A stretch of 64,000 nucleotides of DNA, taken from positions 72,536,607 through 72,600,606 of the forward strand of contig CM077005.1 in NCBI GenBank assembly GCA_039090855.1. Direction: 5' to 3'. Of the stretch, positions 21,816 to 33,531 are shown piece after piece (the first letter of the stretch is position 1; the number at the start of each line of letters is the position of its first letter). The stretch is from Macrothele yani. Lineage: Eukaryota; Arthropoda; Arachnida; Araneae; Macrothelidae. Position numbers and translations under genes: made by a program. The notes beneath the pieces are model-generated. The model ran no database searches and had not been told where the DNA came from. It was given only the letters and a program-made list of their open reading frames with translations.

Positions 21816-23253
21816 CACTGACGGAAAAAAAAATCCCAACACCTAGAAGGGGTTGTGTTAGATAAACGGCAGTTGGTAGGCGGTGAGAGTACATCTGTAA
21901 GATGACGTCTATGCAAATTTCGCGCTCGGTGCATACGTGTGGCGCTAGTAGCGCCCCTCGGAACATGCAAAGCAGGTTTGCTGTAAATACGCGCTGTAAC
22001 GTTCGTGAGCGTTAGTAATCGTCGAGATTCGACGTAGGGTGTTGATGTTAGTCAAGAATGCGGCTGAATGCCTTTAAGAAGACGAAGAAGCCATTATCAA
22101 CAGATCACGGAGTTTGAACGAGGTCGTGTAATAGGGCTACGAGAAGGTGGATTTTCTTTCCGCAATATTGCAGAACGACTTGGCAGGAATGTAGCCACTG
22201 TGCATGATTGTTGGCAGCGGTGGGCAAGGTAAGGTACTGCCTCAAGAAGACCGGGTTCCGGCCGTCCAAGTGGCACTACTGAGAGGGAAGACCGCCGTGT
22301 ACGGTGTATGGCCGAGGCACATCGTACTGCGTCTGCGGCAGCAATTCTAGCTGCAGTTGCCACCACAGTGACACAACAAACTGTTACAAATCGGTTACTT
22401 TAAGGACAGCTCCGAGCCAGACGCCCTGTAGCGTGCATTCCACTTACTCCAAACCACTGCCGTTTGCGACGTCCGTGGTGTCAAGCTAGAGCTCATTGGA
22501 GGACGGAGTGGAGATCTGTTGTGTTTTCTGATGAAAGCCGGTTCTGCCTGGGTGCCAGTGATGGCCGTGTGTTGGTTAGAAGGAGGCCGGGTGAGCGCCT
22601 GCAACCAACCTGTATGCGGCCGAGACACACTGAACCTACACTTGGAGTTATGGTCTGGGGAGCAATTTCCTATGACAGCAGGAGCACTCTCGTGGTTGTC
22701 CAACGCACCCTGACGGCACAGTTGTATGTCGGTCTGGTGATTCAACCTGTTGTGCTGCCATTCATGAACAGCATTCCAGGGGGTGTTTTCCAACAGAATA
22801 ACGCTCGCCCGCATACCGCTGTTGTAACCCAACATGCTCTACAGAGTGTCGACATGTTGCCGTGGCCTGCTAGATCACCAGATCTTTCTCCAATCGAGCA
22901 CGTATGGGACATCATTGGACCACAACTCCAGCGTCACCTCCAACCAGCATTAACCGTCCCTGTATTGACCGACCAAGTGCAACAGGCATGGAACTCCATT
23001 CCACAAACTTATATCCAGCACCTGTACGACACAATGCATGAACGTTTGCATGCTTGAATTCAACATTCTGGCGGTTACACCGGTTATTAATGTACCAGCA
23101 TTTCACATTTAAAATGGCTCTTATCGCGCTTACATTAGGCTGTGATCTTGAAACCTTAATCGATTAAATATGTTACCTGTACAAATGTATTGCCGCCATT
23201 TCATTCCTCTACAACTATGTTTTCGTGGTGTTGGGGTTTTTTTTCCGTCTGTG
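21816..23253 (+). mobile_element. Tc1-like element, family C copy 1
   Basis: Element of 1438 bp. Terminal repeats start CACTGACGGAAAAAAAAATC on the left, with the reverse complement at the right (one mismatch near the tip) and TA at 21814-21815 and 23254-23255. Another copy (57580) is rearranged by an inversion. Confidence 0.92.
22069..23057 (+). pseudogene. Tc1-like transposase, family C copy 1
   Basis: ATG at 22069 is followed almost at once by a 1-bp deletion relative to the 57742-58764 copy. After it one frame runs to 23057 with stops TAA after RWAR (near 22230) and after NRLL (near 22401). Helix-turn-helix 1 is QITEFERGRVIGLREGGFSF; helix-turn-helix 2 contains AAAILAAVATTVTQQTVTNR. The catalytic motifs are VVFSDESRFCLG (D kept), VFQQNNARPH (second aspartate changed to asparagine) and LSPIEHVWD (glutamate kept). 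The C-terminus ends MHERLHA with a stop where the sister copy continues to GGYTGY. It is inactive. Confidence 0.88.
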
Positions 23254-23257
23254 TATA

Positions 23258-23454
23258 TATTAAGGAAATAAAATGTTTCAAAGGAGTCATCGATGGCTAA
23301 ACATTTTTACGAAAATGATGATAAATTTCTCTGTGAAGAAGCGAAACTAGTCGACAAGTCGGATTCATCCAAAGAACTTGATATTTTAGAATCTTTCCAT
23401 ATTACTCAGAGTTCTTCGAAACGTGTCAACAACATGTTATCCGCATCCTTTCCA
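23258..23454 (+). pseudogene. Penelope-like GIY-YIG protein fragment
   Basis: Codons read AKHFYENDDKFLCEEAKLVD, then DILESFH and NMLSASF. This is the segment C-terminal to the GIY-YIG nuclease domain in the longer copy at 59361-60140. It is cut on the left by the family C element and on the right by family E copy 2. Confidence 0.7.
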
Positions 23455-24902
23455 CATTGCTGTGCGAAAATTAAGGACGAAGAGGAGAAATTAGCATAAC
23501 AGCTGAACGAGCAGGCAGAACGGACCGAAAGACCACTCAGGAGATAGACTAGAGTCCGGTACGGTAAGGCATGCGTATATATCAGCATGACGTGGGGGGG
23601 GGGCGGAATGGTATAAAGCACACGGGCGGTGTACGCTTAGAAATTCGGTCAAAGCTATTGCACATTGTACTTCGGTTCGAACGACGTCGAGTTGCTGCCA
23701 CCGTGTGATATGGCCAACAGGCAATCCAGTAGACGACATCTGGATTACTTTACTCGAGGTTGCGTCATTGGGAAGTTGGAAGAAGGACCTAGTGTGACTA
23801 GAGTGACCGAGGAGTTCGGGATTGCTCACAGCATAGTTTCACGAGCTTGGAGAGCATTTCAAACGACAGGAACAGCTGTCCGAGAGATCAGCAGTGGTCG
23901 TCCACGAGCAACCACGGCGGTGAACGACAGGTATATTGTCCTACATACCAGAAAAGACAGACGGCAGAGAGTGGGAGAAATTGCAAGGCCCATGCAACCG
24001 ACAACTAGACGTCCGTTATCGCGTTTTACCATGGCCAGGAGGCTGCACGAAAGTGGCCGAATTGCACGACGACCAGTACGGTGTGTGCTATTAACGTCTG
24101 CTCATCGGAGACGGCGGTTTCTGTGGTACTAGGATTACAGGAACTGGACACATCAGCAATGGGGTCGAGTTCTCTTTACGGATGAGAACCGATTTAATCT
24201 GACGAGCGATACTGGTCGTATACACATCTGGAGAGAGCAGGAAACACGCAATCACACTTCCGACATCATCGAAAGGGACCGGTTTGGAGGTGGCGGAGTT
24301 CACGTTTGTGGCGGTATCATGCTTGGTAGCCGTACTGACCTCCACATCTTCCAAGGAGGTTCAGTCACTGGTGTCCGCTATTGTACCGAGGTTCTCCTGC
24401 CTCACGTGCGTTTGTTTAGGGGTGCTGTGCCTCCTGAGTTCCTCTTCATGGACGACAACGCTACACCTCATCGTACAGTAGCTGTCGCAGAGCTGTGTAA
24501 GAGTGAAGATATTCAACGCATGGATTGGTCCGCAGGGTTCCCGGACCTAAATCCAATCGAACACGTGTGGAACCTTCTCGGGAGACGCTTGGCAGCACGT
24601 CATCAGCCGCCAGCAACGATTCCGCAGCTGCGATTCGCGCTATAAGAGGAATGGGCTGCGATGCCTCAACAGCTCCTTGACAACCTCGTCCTCAGCATGG
24701 ACAAACGTTGTAAATCCTGCATGTCTTCTGTCTAGTTGTGCTCGAAGCTACCTTTGGATTCCTTGTTTGGGCAGTTTTTCTCACTTGTCCCATATTCTGG
24801 CATCTTGGGGATCTTATGGTATGATTTGAGTCCATATGGAGCAACCCCTGCACGAAGTTACATTCGAAAAACCGTCTCGTCCTTAATTTTTGCACGCCAC
24901 TG
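23455..24902 (+). mobile_element. Tc1-like element, family E copy 2
   Basis: About 1.45 kb. The left end is CATTGCTGTGCGAAAATTAA and the right end is the reverse complement of CAGTGGCGTGCAAAAATTAA, with TA at 24903-24904; the left TA is mutated to CA. Relative to the 8260 copy it has lost about 80 bp that include the transposase C-terminus. Confidence 0.9.
23710..24732 (+). pseudogene. Tc1-like transposase, family E copy 2
   Basis: Same frame as the 8522 copy from MANRQSSRRHLDYFTRG to the C-terminal region. Stops lie at 24130-24132 (FLWY*) and 24643-24645 (RFAL*EEWAAM). Helix-turn-helix 1 spans FTRGCVIGKLEEGPSVTRV; a hook-like GRPRATTAV follows. The catalytic motifs VLFTDENRF, FMDDNATPHRT and NPIEHVWN are retained. 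After RCKSC the sequence jumps into the 3' non-coding region, so the final VRGDHIPY is deleted. An amber-type stop and a C-terminal deletion make it non-functional. Confidence 0.88.
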
Positions 24903-24904
24903 TA

Positions 24905-26491
24905 TATTGTTATGTGACGTAGGAAGGCGTGAAAGCCAAATACTTATGAGATTCCTATCATATGTGATGAAAGGCGTACATATGATGTCTGATCTTCGAA
25001 TTCTCGAAGACCATTTTTGAACTGGATGTTCCATATAAGTTGCAAACTTTTATGGCAAATCCAGTTCAGTTCAAACCACAATAGTAATTGAGGATAATAG
25101 CGGCAAATTTAAAACTGTAATGCGAATCACTTAGTTTGTCTCAGCGAGCGAGTTTACTTTGTTTTGCGGTTTTCACTTTTATATCTGTTTTCCATGGCAA
25201 AGCTATTTCTGCTCCTTTTCACCGCAAAGAACCACATCCATTCCCTCCTCGCTTAGGAGAATTCTTGAGATACCAGCAGCGATCCGTTACCTCCAACACA
25301 CGAATATCACCGGCTGCTCATTACCGCCTTGAGCTCCAACAGTCACGCTATCTGGCAGCGTTCATCATCGCTGCAGGTTTTTACTCTAAGACTCCTAACG
25401 ATATCCCCTCCTTCTCATTCATTACGCTGGTCATCGATTTTCGAGCCAGGAGAAAATCAGACTGAATTAATACGTTTTAAGGACGTCGAGATCATATTTA
25501 GAAAGCGATTCACAATCTCATCGTCGTCCTTAGAAGCATCAGAAGCTTAATTTGACAATTTCGGAGCACTTTTAGTATCAGGGAAGCGAGGCGTAGGAAT
25601 GATTACTTGGAATTGCATTTACAAGTCACCAGAGCTCAGGAAAGATTATTGGAATATAAAAAATGTTTCTTAAACTTCTTGGAGATATGTTCGAAACGTG
25701 TTAAGCCGCTGTCAGCTCACTCTTTATGAATCTCAAGGCCTCGCAGGGACCTACTGCGAACGAAAGTTTTAAAAAAATTCAGAAACTTATTCTTAAAAAA
25801 GGCAATGATTACGTCATTCAGATATTTTGGAAGCTAGAAAACACTGCTAACATTATCTTCCAACCCTTAAAACAAGAGGACCATAAAATCTTGTGTCGCA
25901 TAGAATACTATAAATCCCGGAACTGTGTGTTGCTTTTTTTTTCGAATTTCTGTCTCCCTTTGTTTCAAAGGTCAACTAAATAATGATTAGTTTTGGGCGA
26001 CCATACGAAACTTCCGATCTGTAGGCTTGATACATTTACCTTCAGAAGTTTTTCAGGTGCAATTATTACATTATTTGACGAAGAAAAGATCTGATGCCAT
26101 GAGAGAGAATGGTATCGTCAGGGTGGAACCAACTCCTAGTTTACTCCTTTGTAGCATAAAGGATGACTGAATATGACTTCTTCTAATACCGCAGAGGACG
26201 TGCAAAGTTAAAGAAATGTGATTGTACATAATTGTACTTGCCTATACTCGCAGCAAAGCTAACCTGATAATGAAGTTGAAGGTATATGTGTAATTCCACT
26301 GCATAATATAGTTCCAGTCTAAAAGTTTATATTTCAGCTTCGAACTAGCCCTAAAACTCCATAGTTGTATAAATGATGATAAACGTGGTGTTAAAACTGA
26401 TGAAATATATACAAAAACTGTCACACACGCAATAAACTCGAAGCAGCATATACAGCTAACTTCGTAGTACTAAAAACTTCAAGAGTCAAAA
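24905..26491. other. About 1.6 kb without recognised features
   Basis: Open frames of 94 aa (24736-25020), 109 aa (25136-25465) and 85 aa (25726-25983) show no motif I know. The 25140-25480 part is less AT-rich than its surroundings and could be old coding DNA, but nothing supports a call. Confidence 0.4.
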
Positions 26492-26594
26492 ACATTTACT
26501 AGGGATTGGGATATTCGAATCCCGCGAATTTTGAAAAAGATTCGAGATTACAAAACTCGAATCTTTGCACTATTTTCGTCATTCGAATCTTAAC

Positions 26595-26825
26595 CTAAAT
26601 AACTTGGCATTTGGTGCTTGTTTTAGATCGATATTTGTTCAAATTCTTGTCAGCATGACCAGTTCTGATATTAGAAAGCAATCGAAGAAGATCATGTACA
26701 GTCTGTACACAACTATTTGAAATAGCTCGTTTCTTCCAAAATTTGAGGAACCTCTCTAAAACGTTCTTAATCACACCACCAACGACATTAATGTCAGACA
26801 AACTATTCAGCATATCAGATGTCAT
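26595..26825 (-). pseudogene. Short TE-like frame inside the hAT-like element
   Basis: A 76-aa minus-strand frame containing ERFLKFWKKRAISNSCVQTV. The pattern of a FWxKARI-like stretch followed by a basic helix reminds me of N-terminal parts of uncharacterised arthropod transposon proteins. This is memory of a pattern and not a search result. No zinc finger or catalytic motif is visible. Confidence 0.3.
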
Positions 26826-26984
26826 CTTCTAAAAAACACAAAACGTTTTGTTTGTCTGAAGCACCAAAAACTCTTGAACGCCTAACTGTGGCATCGTCAA
26901 ATTTGCATAGCTTATGAATACTGGAATTTCTAGGTCAACGCTACTATTTTAAGATCTCTACGATGTTCCATCCGGGAGTTATGA

Positions 26985-27875
26985 ATTAATTAATAAGCTA
27001 ATCAATTAAGTCAGCGTCGTTTGCTACGTCATCGTTATGCTCTTCCAAATCTGAGAGAACGTGACTGCATTCATTGCCGCGGCACATCCACAGGTGTTTC
27101 TATTCTTTGAGAACTGTGCATAAAAAAATGCAAAATCGAACTTTGTGAAATCTTAACGAAACGGGCTGAAATTTTTATCAACACCATGAATTGGTAATAA
27201 GAGGAGTCCCCTCAAATTTTCACCGGAATCCAGTCAAAACTTTTTAAAATAGACATGAAATTTCCAATTCATCGGTAAACAGACATATATACGCAGAAAT
27301 GGTTAATAAAATATTAACGGTTAATTAAAAAAAATATTTACCGATTCAGGCGAAATTTGGAGGTAATGTTCCTATTAATGATTTATGGTGTTCATTAAAA
27401 TTTCAGCCAGTTTCATAAAATATTCGCAAATATACGTTTTCAACTTATTTATCCCAGAGATTCGTCCCTCAAAGACGTCTGAAACTTACAGCACGTGACG
27501 CATTGGATCGTCGATAACAAATTGTTAACGAATTTTGTTCAGTCAGTGTTCTAATGCTGTGTCTCATGGATGCGTGTTAAATAATTCGTAACGTTCTTGG
27601 TCCGTTTGATTCTATAAACAGGTGCATGTTGGAATGTCAAGAGCAAAGGATCCAACAAAATTATATATTGTCGCCGATGAAGGAGAAACTAAAAATGTTG
27701 TGTACGGCCAAGTGCTGAAATAATCACACTATGAATAAATTATTTGTAATGACCGAATTTGTGAAATCAGCTTTTTTCTTTCTTGCAAGTATCAGTTTTT
27801 TTCCCCCGATTTTTTCAGTGACATGTAAGGGGTAATAAGCCTAAATCCCGGGCAAAGCCGGGTAGTAAAGCTAGT
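26985..27875 (+). mobile_element. Possible Helentron-like (Helitron) non-autonomous element
   Basis: The segment ends in CCCGGGCAAAGCCGGGTAGT followed by AAAGCTAGT. A short GC-rich hairpin just before a CTAGT-like end is characteristic of Helentron-type 3' termini. The body is AT-rich and non-coding. The 5' limit is a guess. No rolling-circle replicase is present. Confidence 0.4.
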
Positions 27876-28621
27876 AGCTGATAACAAACGAAGTACGCTA
27901 GGCCCAGAGCGAGTTCGAATGCTAGTGTTTTGAAAATAAAGATCTCCATTCAAGGTTTCTGATTTTTTTACATTGCCCTGAAAGAGTTCAGTGTTTAGTG
28001 CTTTTATTAACTCTTAAAACAAATATGTTTTTTGTTTTTCTTAATTTCCTGGAAATAATTTACCCAATTTAGTGTTCTATGTTCAGTGTTTGTCTACATT
28101 AACTCTTGAAATAATCCTCCCTACCTCTACACTTGCTTTGATTTAAAAAGATTTTGAAACTTTTGTTATTAAAGAAAAATGTCAAAAATGTGAATTGTTA
28201 CTCAAATATTTTTTTGTCAAATGATGTTCAGAAAATGGAAATGAACCTCAAGACTCAAGAGTTATGTACTTCATTTAGTAAATGCAAATTATAAATTTCA
28301 TTTGTATCTTCTTAATAAGTATGGGTATATTTTTTGAAAACTGCATTCTCTAATTTGTTTTTTTAAACACAGATTTCAAATTTTCTTTCAATTAAAAACT
28401 TTTAACTTTAGGGAGAAGTCTTTTTTTCCTTTTTTCTTATAATTATTCTTATATGAATGATTCGAGAGATTCAAGGGATTCGATAACCTTTTAGGATTCG
28501 GATTCGAGAAAATTAAGGATTCGTCCCACCTCTAATATTTACACTCACGTAAGATCTTTCGGGGACACCGTGTTCCCATCTTCAGACAGATCCTGCGACT
28601 TAGCGAGTCTCCATATATATA

Positions 28622-29844
28622 GACTGAGTAACCACTTTATAATGACCACCTGACAGTTTTAAGAAAATGAGCTATGGCTGCACGCTGTTGCCACCAGAGG
28701 GCAAGGCTAGTATAAAAAGGGAAAGATTAGTGCTTGCGATGGTAGTAGAAGTGATTTTGGGGTGACGACATGGATAAAAAATTCGATTTGACGGACTTTC
28801 TACGTGGGATGATTGAAGGAGCTGGGAGCTATGGAGCGAGTATCACCGAAACCGCCGCATTCGTGAAATGTTCCAGAGCAGCTGTTGTTAAAGTGTTTAA
28901 AAGCTGGACTGTCAGCCGAATAACCGGGTCTCTACGTGCAACGTATGGTCGGCATCGACCAGTGACTGCTCGTGCGGAACGGAGAGTGTCTAGACTGGTA
29001 ACAGACAACAGAAGGGCAACAGTGCAGCAAATTACTCACCATCTTAATCAAGGATCCCCTCAAATGATCTCTGCACGCTCTGTTCGCCGTACATTGCATC
29101 AGATGGGATATGGCAGCCGAAGGCCTGTTCGAACACCTTTGCTGTCTGCAGTTAACGAGAGAAAACGTCTCCAGTTCGTTCGCGCAGGAGCACAAGGATT
29201 GGACAGTCGATAATTGGAAAATCATGTAGTCCGATTAATCACGTTTTCAGCTGCACCATGCCGATGGCCGTGTGAGAATTTTCCGGAAACAGCACGAAAG
29301 CATGGCAGCCCAAATGCATTGCTACAACCCTTCAAGCTGGTGGAGGCAACGTTGTGGTTTGGGGAATGATTTCCTGGCATGCTTTGGGCCCTTTAATTCG
29401 TGTTGATAAACATCTGACTGGCACATCATATCTAAACATCGTTGCGGACCAAGTGCATCCTGTCATGTGGATGGTTTATCCCAATGGCGATGGCTACTTT
29501 CAACAAGATAATGCGTCCTGCCATATTGCTCGTATTGTACAGGATTGGTTTCAGGAACAGGCCGGTGAGTTTACTTTGCTTAGGTGGCCCCCACAATCTC
29601 CAGATCTCAACCCCATTGAGAATTTGTGGGATGAAGTTGAACGAGCCATCAAACAGCTGGATCCACAACCCTGCAATCTCACACTCCTGGAAAGTTCTAT
29701 TCATCAAACATGGTCTCAAATTCCACAAACCACCTATCAATATCTCGTGGAGTCCATGACACGAAGAATCGACGCAGTATTAAACGCAAAAGATGGCCCA
29801 ACGAAGTACTGAGGGGGTGGTCATAATAAAGTGGCCACTTAGTG
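28622..29844 (+). mobile_element. Tc1-like DD36E element, family I copy 1
   Basis: Element of 1223 bp. Left end GACTGAGTAACCACTTTATA; right end reverse complement CACTAAGTGGCCACTTTATT; TA at 28620-28621 and 29845-29846. One transposase gene lies inside. Confidence 0.9.
28770..29812 (+). pseudogene. Tc1-like transposase with DD36E spacing
   Basis: MDKKFDLTDFLRGMIEGAG starts helix-turn-helix 1, which continues SITETAAFVKCSRAAVVKVF. Helix-turn-helix 2 lies in ERRVSRLVTDNRRATVQQIT and ends in SVRRTLHQMGYGSRRPVRTP. A frameshift near 29190 and two stops follow; the first motif reads as stop-S-D-stop-S-R-F, so the aspartate is still visible. From 29354 the frame is open to the end: VVWGMISWHALGPL region, FQQDNASCHIARI and NPIENLWDEVE, with 36 residues between the second aspartate and the glutamate. 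The C-terminus NAKDGPTKY is complete. The spacing differs from the DD34E of family E and fits the DD36E branch of IS630/Tc1. Confidence 0.88.
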
Positions 29845-29846
29845 TA

Positions 29847-32114
29847 TATACTAGAAGTCAAGCTAATGACGTGCACTAGGTGACTAGACATGCGCGTAAG
29901 AAGTCAACAACTCATCATTAAAGTGAATTATACAGTAGGTGAAACCAAAAATGTTGATTAGGTGGATCAATGCTAACCACCCACGACATCTTATGATAAA
30001 ATAAAGATCCAAAATTACATGAATATGGTACAGGTAAGAATACTGTCACTAAATACACAGACGTACAAATCAATGCACAAAAGTACTAACGTCAGATTCG
30101 GTATTCCGAACTTGAATGAGCTATTTCTAGGATGCAGGTATATCACATGGATATGTATCATTACAGCATGAAACCTCATACTTTCAGCTAATAGTAATGA
30201 TGGAATGTCAGAGTGCTGGTTAAGTTTGTCCCGAGTACAGACAGACGATTCGGACTGTCATGGTTGTTTGTATGCACGGTCGTTTTGAAATGTTGCTATG
30301 CTAGCAGTAATTTGAACGTATGCAAATATACAATACGTTGAATAACGCTTAAGGCCCTTCAATTTGACTTAGAACAAAGAAAACATTTTCGGGTGGTACA
30401 GAGAGATTGAAATGGGTTTACTTTCCATCAGTGTACAACCCAGATGTACAATAGCTTTACATCGCTAAACATAAAAAGTGTGAGAAACGAAGAAATTACA
30501 AATACTGAAGTCACCATAAGCCCTAATGCTAGGACCTTTTAACTTGTCTAACGGCAGAAACCAGTCATGATGAATGGTTCTGACTCTTACCAATGGTCCC
30601 TCAGGGTAACGAAATGATTTTTTGTGACATCGAAGACGTAAAAGCGTAAACTTCAAATGTTTTCTTCTTACTGTAAGTTTGACTGAATTTGCGGACTTCG
30701 ATTTTCTTCAACAAAGTATTTGCAGACTACAGTGCGAAACAGGAGATAAATTGTGTTTTGGTATCTGCTTTCCAACAAGTAGACTTTCTACAATTAAAAT
30801 CAAAAGCATTAATGGGCAAACACGTATTTTTTGTTTTTTGCTTCAGGCCCACACCCAAAGGTAAGAAGAAGAATATATTTCTGAGTGGAACTCACTTGTA
30901 ACAGTGAAAGAAGACATATATCATAGTGCAATGCTAACCACGGTAATACAACAAATGATCTCAATAATTGCTTGTTTGTTTACTGAAAGTATCTGCTTGT
31001 TTGTTTATTGAAAATAAGACCCATAACTCACCCAGCATGTGAAAAGACCGGCTCGCTCGTTATAAAGCAGACGCTCAGTAAAGGTTGTTGGCAAACTTAT
31101 CTCTCAGTTAACAAAAAAATCCCAGACGCAGCTTTGTACAAAGGGACTTTAAATGTTGCCGTGCTACCAGTAATCTGAACGTACGCAAATGCACAATAGC
31201 GTATAGAAATTTTTTTGTCAGCTAGCAATTCGCACTACCTAGGAGTAATCGTAGCACCATCCCATCAGCTGCAGTTCCACTTTGCTCGTTTTTTGGCAGT
31301 AGTAGTCTTTTTCAAGAGGAGTTTTCGACATGATAAATAACCTTTCTAGTCTATTTCAAGAATGTCTGAGAAGTTTCAAACAAGATATCCTGATGTGTGG
31401 TTGAGACTTTATGTGAGATGGGAAATTTTACACAAAAGAGGAAATGGTGCAGTCCATCGTTCCTGCTAATCGATGAAAAACTTGGTGATTGCTGCTGTTA
31501 ACGAAAGTGCCTCGGGAGACCTGCATAACAAACACAACTAATGTTGGTTTCAGCAAGACGTCGCGACCTATCGTACTTCTCAAGTAAGAGTGGCTCTCTC
31601 TAGAGAGGATTTTCTCATTTGTCCCATTATCGCAGTCTTGAGAAACCGACGATCATCATGGCGTCTTTTGCTAAACCAATCTCAAAAGAGGAGTGAAGGG
31701 TGCATTAAACATCAAGAAGCGTCGAATTCCAGATTGCAAGCATTGCAGATGCAAAGCAAAAGAACTTATCTGCAAACAGAGCAAAATGAATAAAAACTTG
31801 CATTCATGAATAAGGAGCCATTTTGACTACCTGTGAACCCTTGGAGACATTTTGCTATTAACCCTTTCGTCCCGGAATATAAATGGCAAGTGGTTTCCAC
31901 TGCATTGACACTCACATGCAGTGAAGATCACTTGCGGAACAAGCAAACGCGAGATCTTTGAAAGTCACGGTGACGATTCTGAGCGAAATAAACGACATTA
32001 ATTGTTGGGTGTGGGAAGGGATGGATGGTACATACTCGTATGTGTACCAATAGGAATTTGAGGTGTACCAATAGGAAACAGGTAAGAAAAGACAACATCA
32101 GCTACAAACGATGT
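29847..32114. other. About 2.3 kb, mostly unassigned
   Basis: No recognised gene. A ~60-bp segment near 30285-30345 recurs in diverged form at about 31149-31207 (both contain GTAATTTGAACGTATGCAAA or a near copy). TGCTTGTTTGTTTA repeats near 30967 and 30992. Frames are short (61-70 aa). Confidence 0.45.
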
Positions 32115-32425
32115 TTAGTAGAACGATATCATCATCATCAAAAACCATTATCAATCCACTGCTGGATGAAGGTCTCGCCAAATATTTTCCACAATTGTTT
32201 GTCTTGGGCCTGTCACCTCAATGTCATTCCAGCATACTTTCGAATTTCATCCATCCAGCTCCCATGGGGTCTTCTTATGGGTCTTTTCCTGTCCCTCGGA
32301 ATCCAGTCTGAAATTTCGGTTGTCCATCGGTGGTCCGTTCTTCTGGCAACATGTCCAGCCCATTGCTATTTCAGTGATTTCAGCATGCATCTCTCCATGC
32401 TTCTTTGAGTTGCATGCAGTCTTTG
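32115..32425 (-). mobile_element. RTE-type LINE, 3' end fragment
   Basis: The minus strand matches the last 300 bp of the LINE at 53600-56790. Decayed codons read AMGWTCCQKNGPPMDNRNF-like next to the intact copy's WAGHTARRTDRRWTAEI, and the end matches QQWIDNG followed by a short GATGATGAT tail (here TCATCATCATC at 32130). It is strongly 5'-truncated, as is usual for LINEs. Confidence 0.75.
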
Positions 32426-32429
32426 TATG

Positions 32430-33013
32430 TCTTATATATTTGTGATATATTTATGCAAAAATATGTTATTTCGTATGATACAAAATGAAACAGTCTTTGC
32501 ACAAAGGTAGATTACATTGTTAGCAAATTGTTTCTGTTATTTTTTAATGCTTTGCTCCTGCACAACAAGCTTATAGTCTTCTTGTAGGACCTTCTACGGG
32601 AAGATGTAATGCTGCTACAAAAAGTTTTATTTTCTTTGAAGGAGGGCCTCGTCTTGGTAATGGTAAATTAATGTTTTCCTTTCCTTCGGCAATCAGTTCC
32701 TCAACAATATCTACCAGAAACATGAGAAATGCCAGGATTTCCCGAGACTACCTCCGTTAGCGCCGTACAATATGCAGCGGAAGTTGCACGAACCACTAAT
32801 CGAAGGTGTCAGAATGAGGTGCGTCTGTAGTCATCCCTGCGAGAACAGTACAGGAGGTGCTGTACCAATATTTCCTGTATTTTTCTTACACAGACGGAAT
32901 AACAGTGTTGATTTCATGAATGAGTAAATTTTTGTCTAACATATAATCTTGCCTAAAACGATTCCATATAAAGAAATCCAATGGCGAATTCGTGCGAACA
33001 ACATCCACGATAT
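32430..33013. other. Stretch without recognised features
   Basis: AT-rich; no frame or repeat assigned. Confidence 0.4.
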
Positions 33014-33062
33014 ACAAAATACCGTCTAAGAACGATGTAAATGTGCTTAGACGGTATTTTGT
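33014..33062. repeat. Perfect 17-bp inverted repeat, 15-nt loop
   Basis: ACAAAATACCGTCTAAG at 33014-33030 is the exact reverse complement of 33046-33062. No gene is adjacent. Confidence 0.7.
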
Positions 33063-33371
33063 AGTCGTCACTTTCATTCAGCAATCTTCATTACCCAATC
33101 TCAGCGAAAGTGTCCCTCCAGTCTTCCATGTGTTAATCTCTCAGCAAGCGGTAACACAAAACCACGCGGTGGTACAGTATATACTTGTCTGTCAAGCGTT
33201 CTCCAGGTTTCCAGTAATTTGCACTCTTTCTGGTACATTTGTGTACCACTCGGGAAGAAAGGGTAAAATATAAAATTAAAATTTTTGTGCAATAAATACT
33301 GCACACCATCTGATTAAACCTTTAAGCGACTGAAACGAATTATAAATACACAGTTGGCGCGGACCAGGAAA

Positions 33372-33531
33372 ATCAAATAGAAGTCATCGCTCTTTCCACG
33401 TTTATAAGTGAGTCACAGAAAAACATCTCATCGGCCGCCGCTGGGAATCGAACCCAGGGTCTCCAGTCACGCGCAGAAATGTTTCCGTGACTCACCTATA
33501 AACGTGGAAAGAGCGATGACTTCTATTTGAT
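33372..33531. mobile_element. 160-bp fold-back with tRNA-like core
   Basis: Arms of about 54 bp at 33372-33426 and 33479-33531 (outer sequence ATCAAATAGAAGTCATCGCT and reverse complement) differ only slightly. The loop, read on the minus strand, contains CTGGGTTCGATTCCCAG, a complete T-arm stem and loop of tRNA type with a B-box. It looks like a miniature inverted-repeat element built around a tRNA-like 3' half. No target duplication is certain. Confidence 0.75.

Larger units (their letters stand above)
26500..28534. mobile_element. hAT-like DNA transposon, non-autonomous or decayed
   Basis: The left end TAGGGATTGGGATATTCGAA and the right end, whose reverse complement is TAGAGGTGGGACGAATCC, form short imperfect terminal repeats of hAT type. 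The flanks are ACATTTAC (26492-26499) and ATATTTAC (28535-28542), an 8-bp target duplication with one mismatch; 8 bp is the known size for hAT. Subterminal CGAATC/GATTCG motifs occur at both ends. Only a short open frame remains near the left end, and a Helentron-like piece lies inside. Confidence 0.65.

Noticed and set aside
25136..25465. 109-aa plus-strand frame as a gene
   Set aside because: No family resemblance and no supporting context; left as unassigned.
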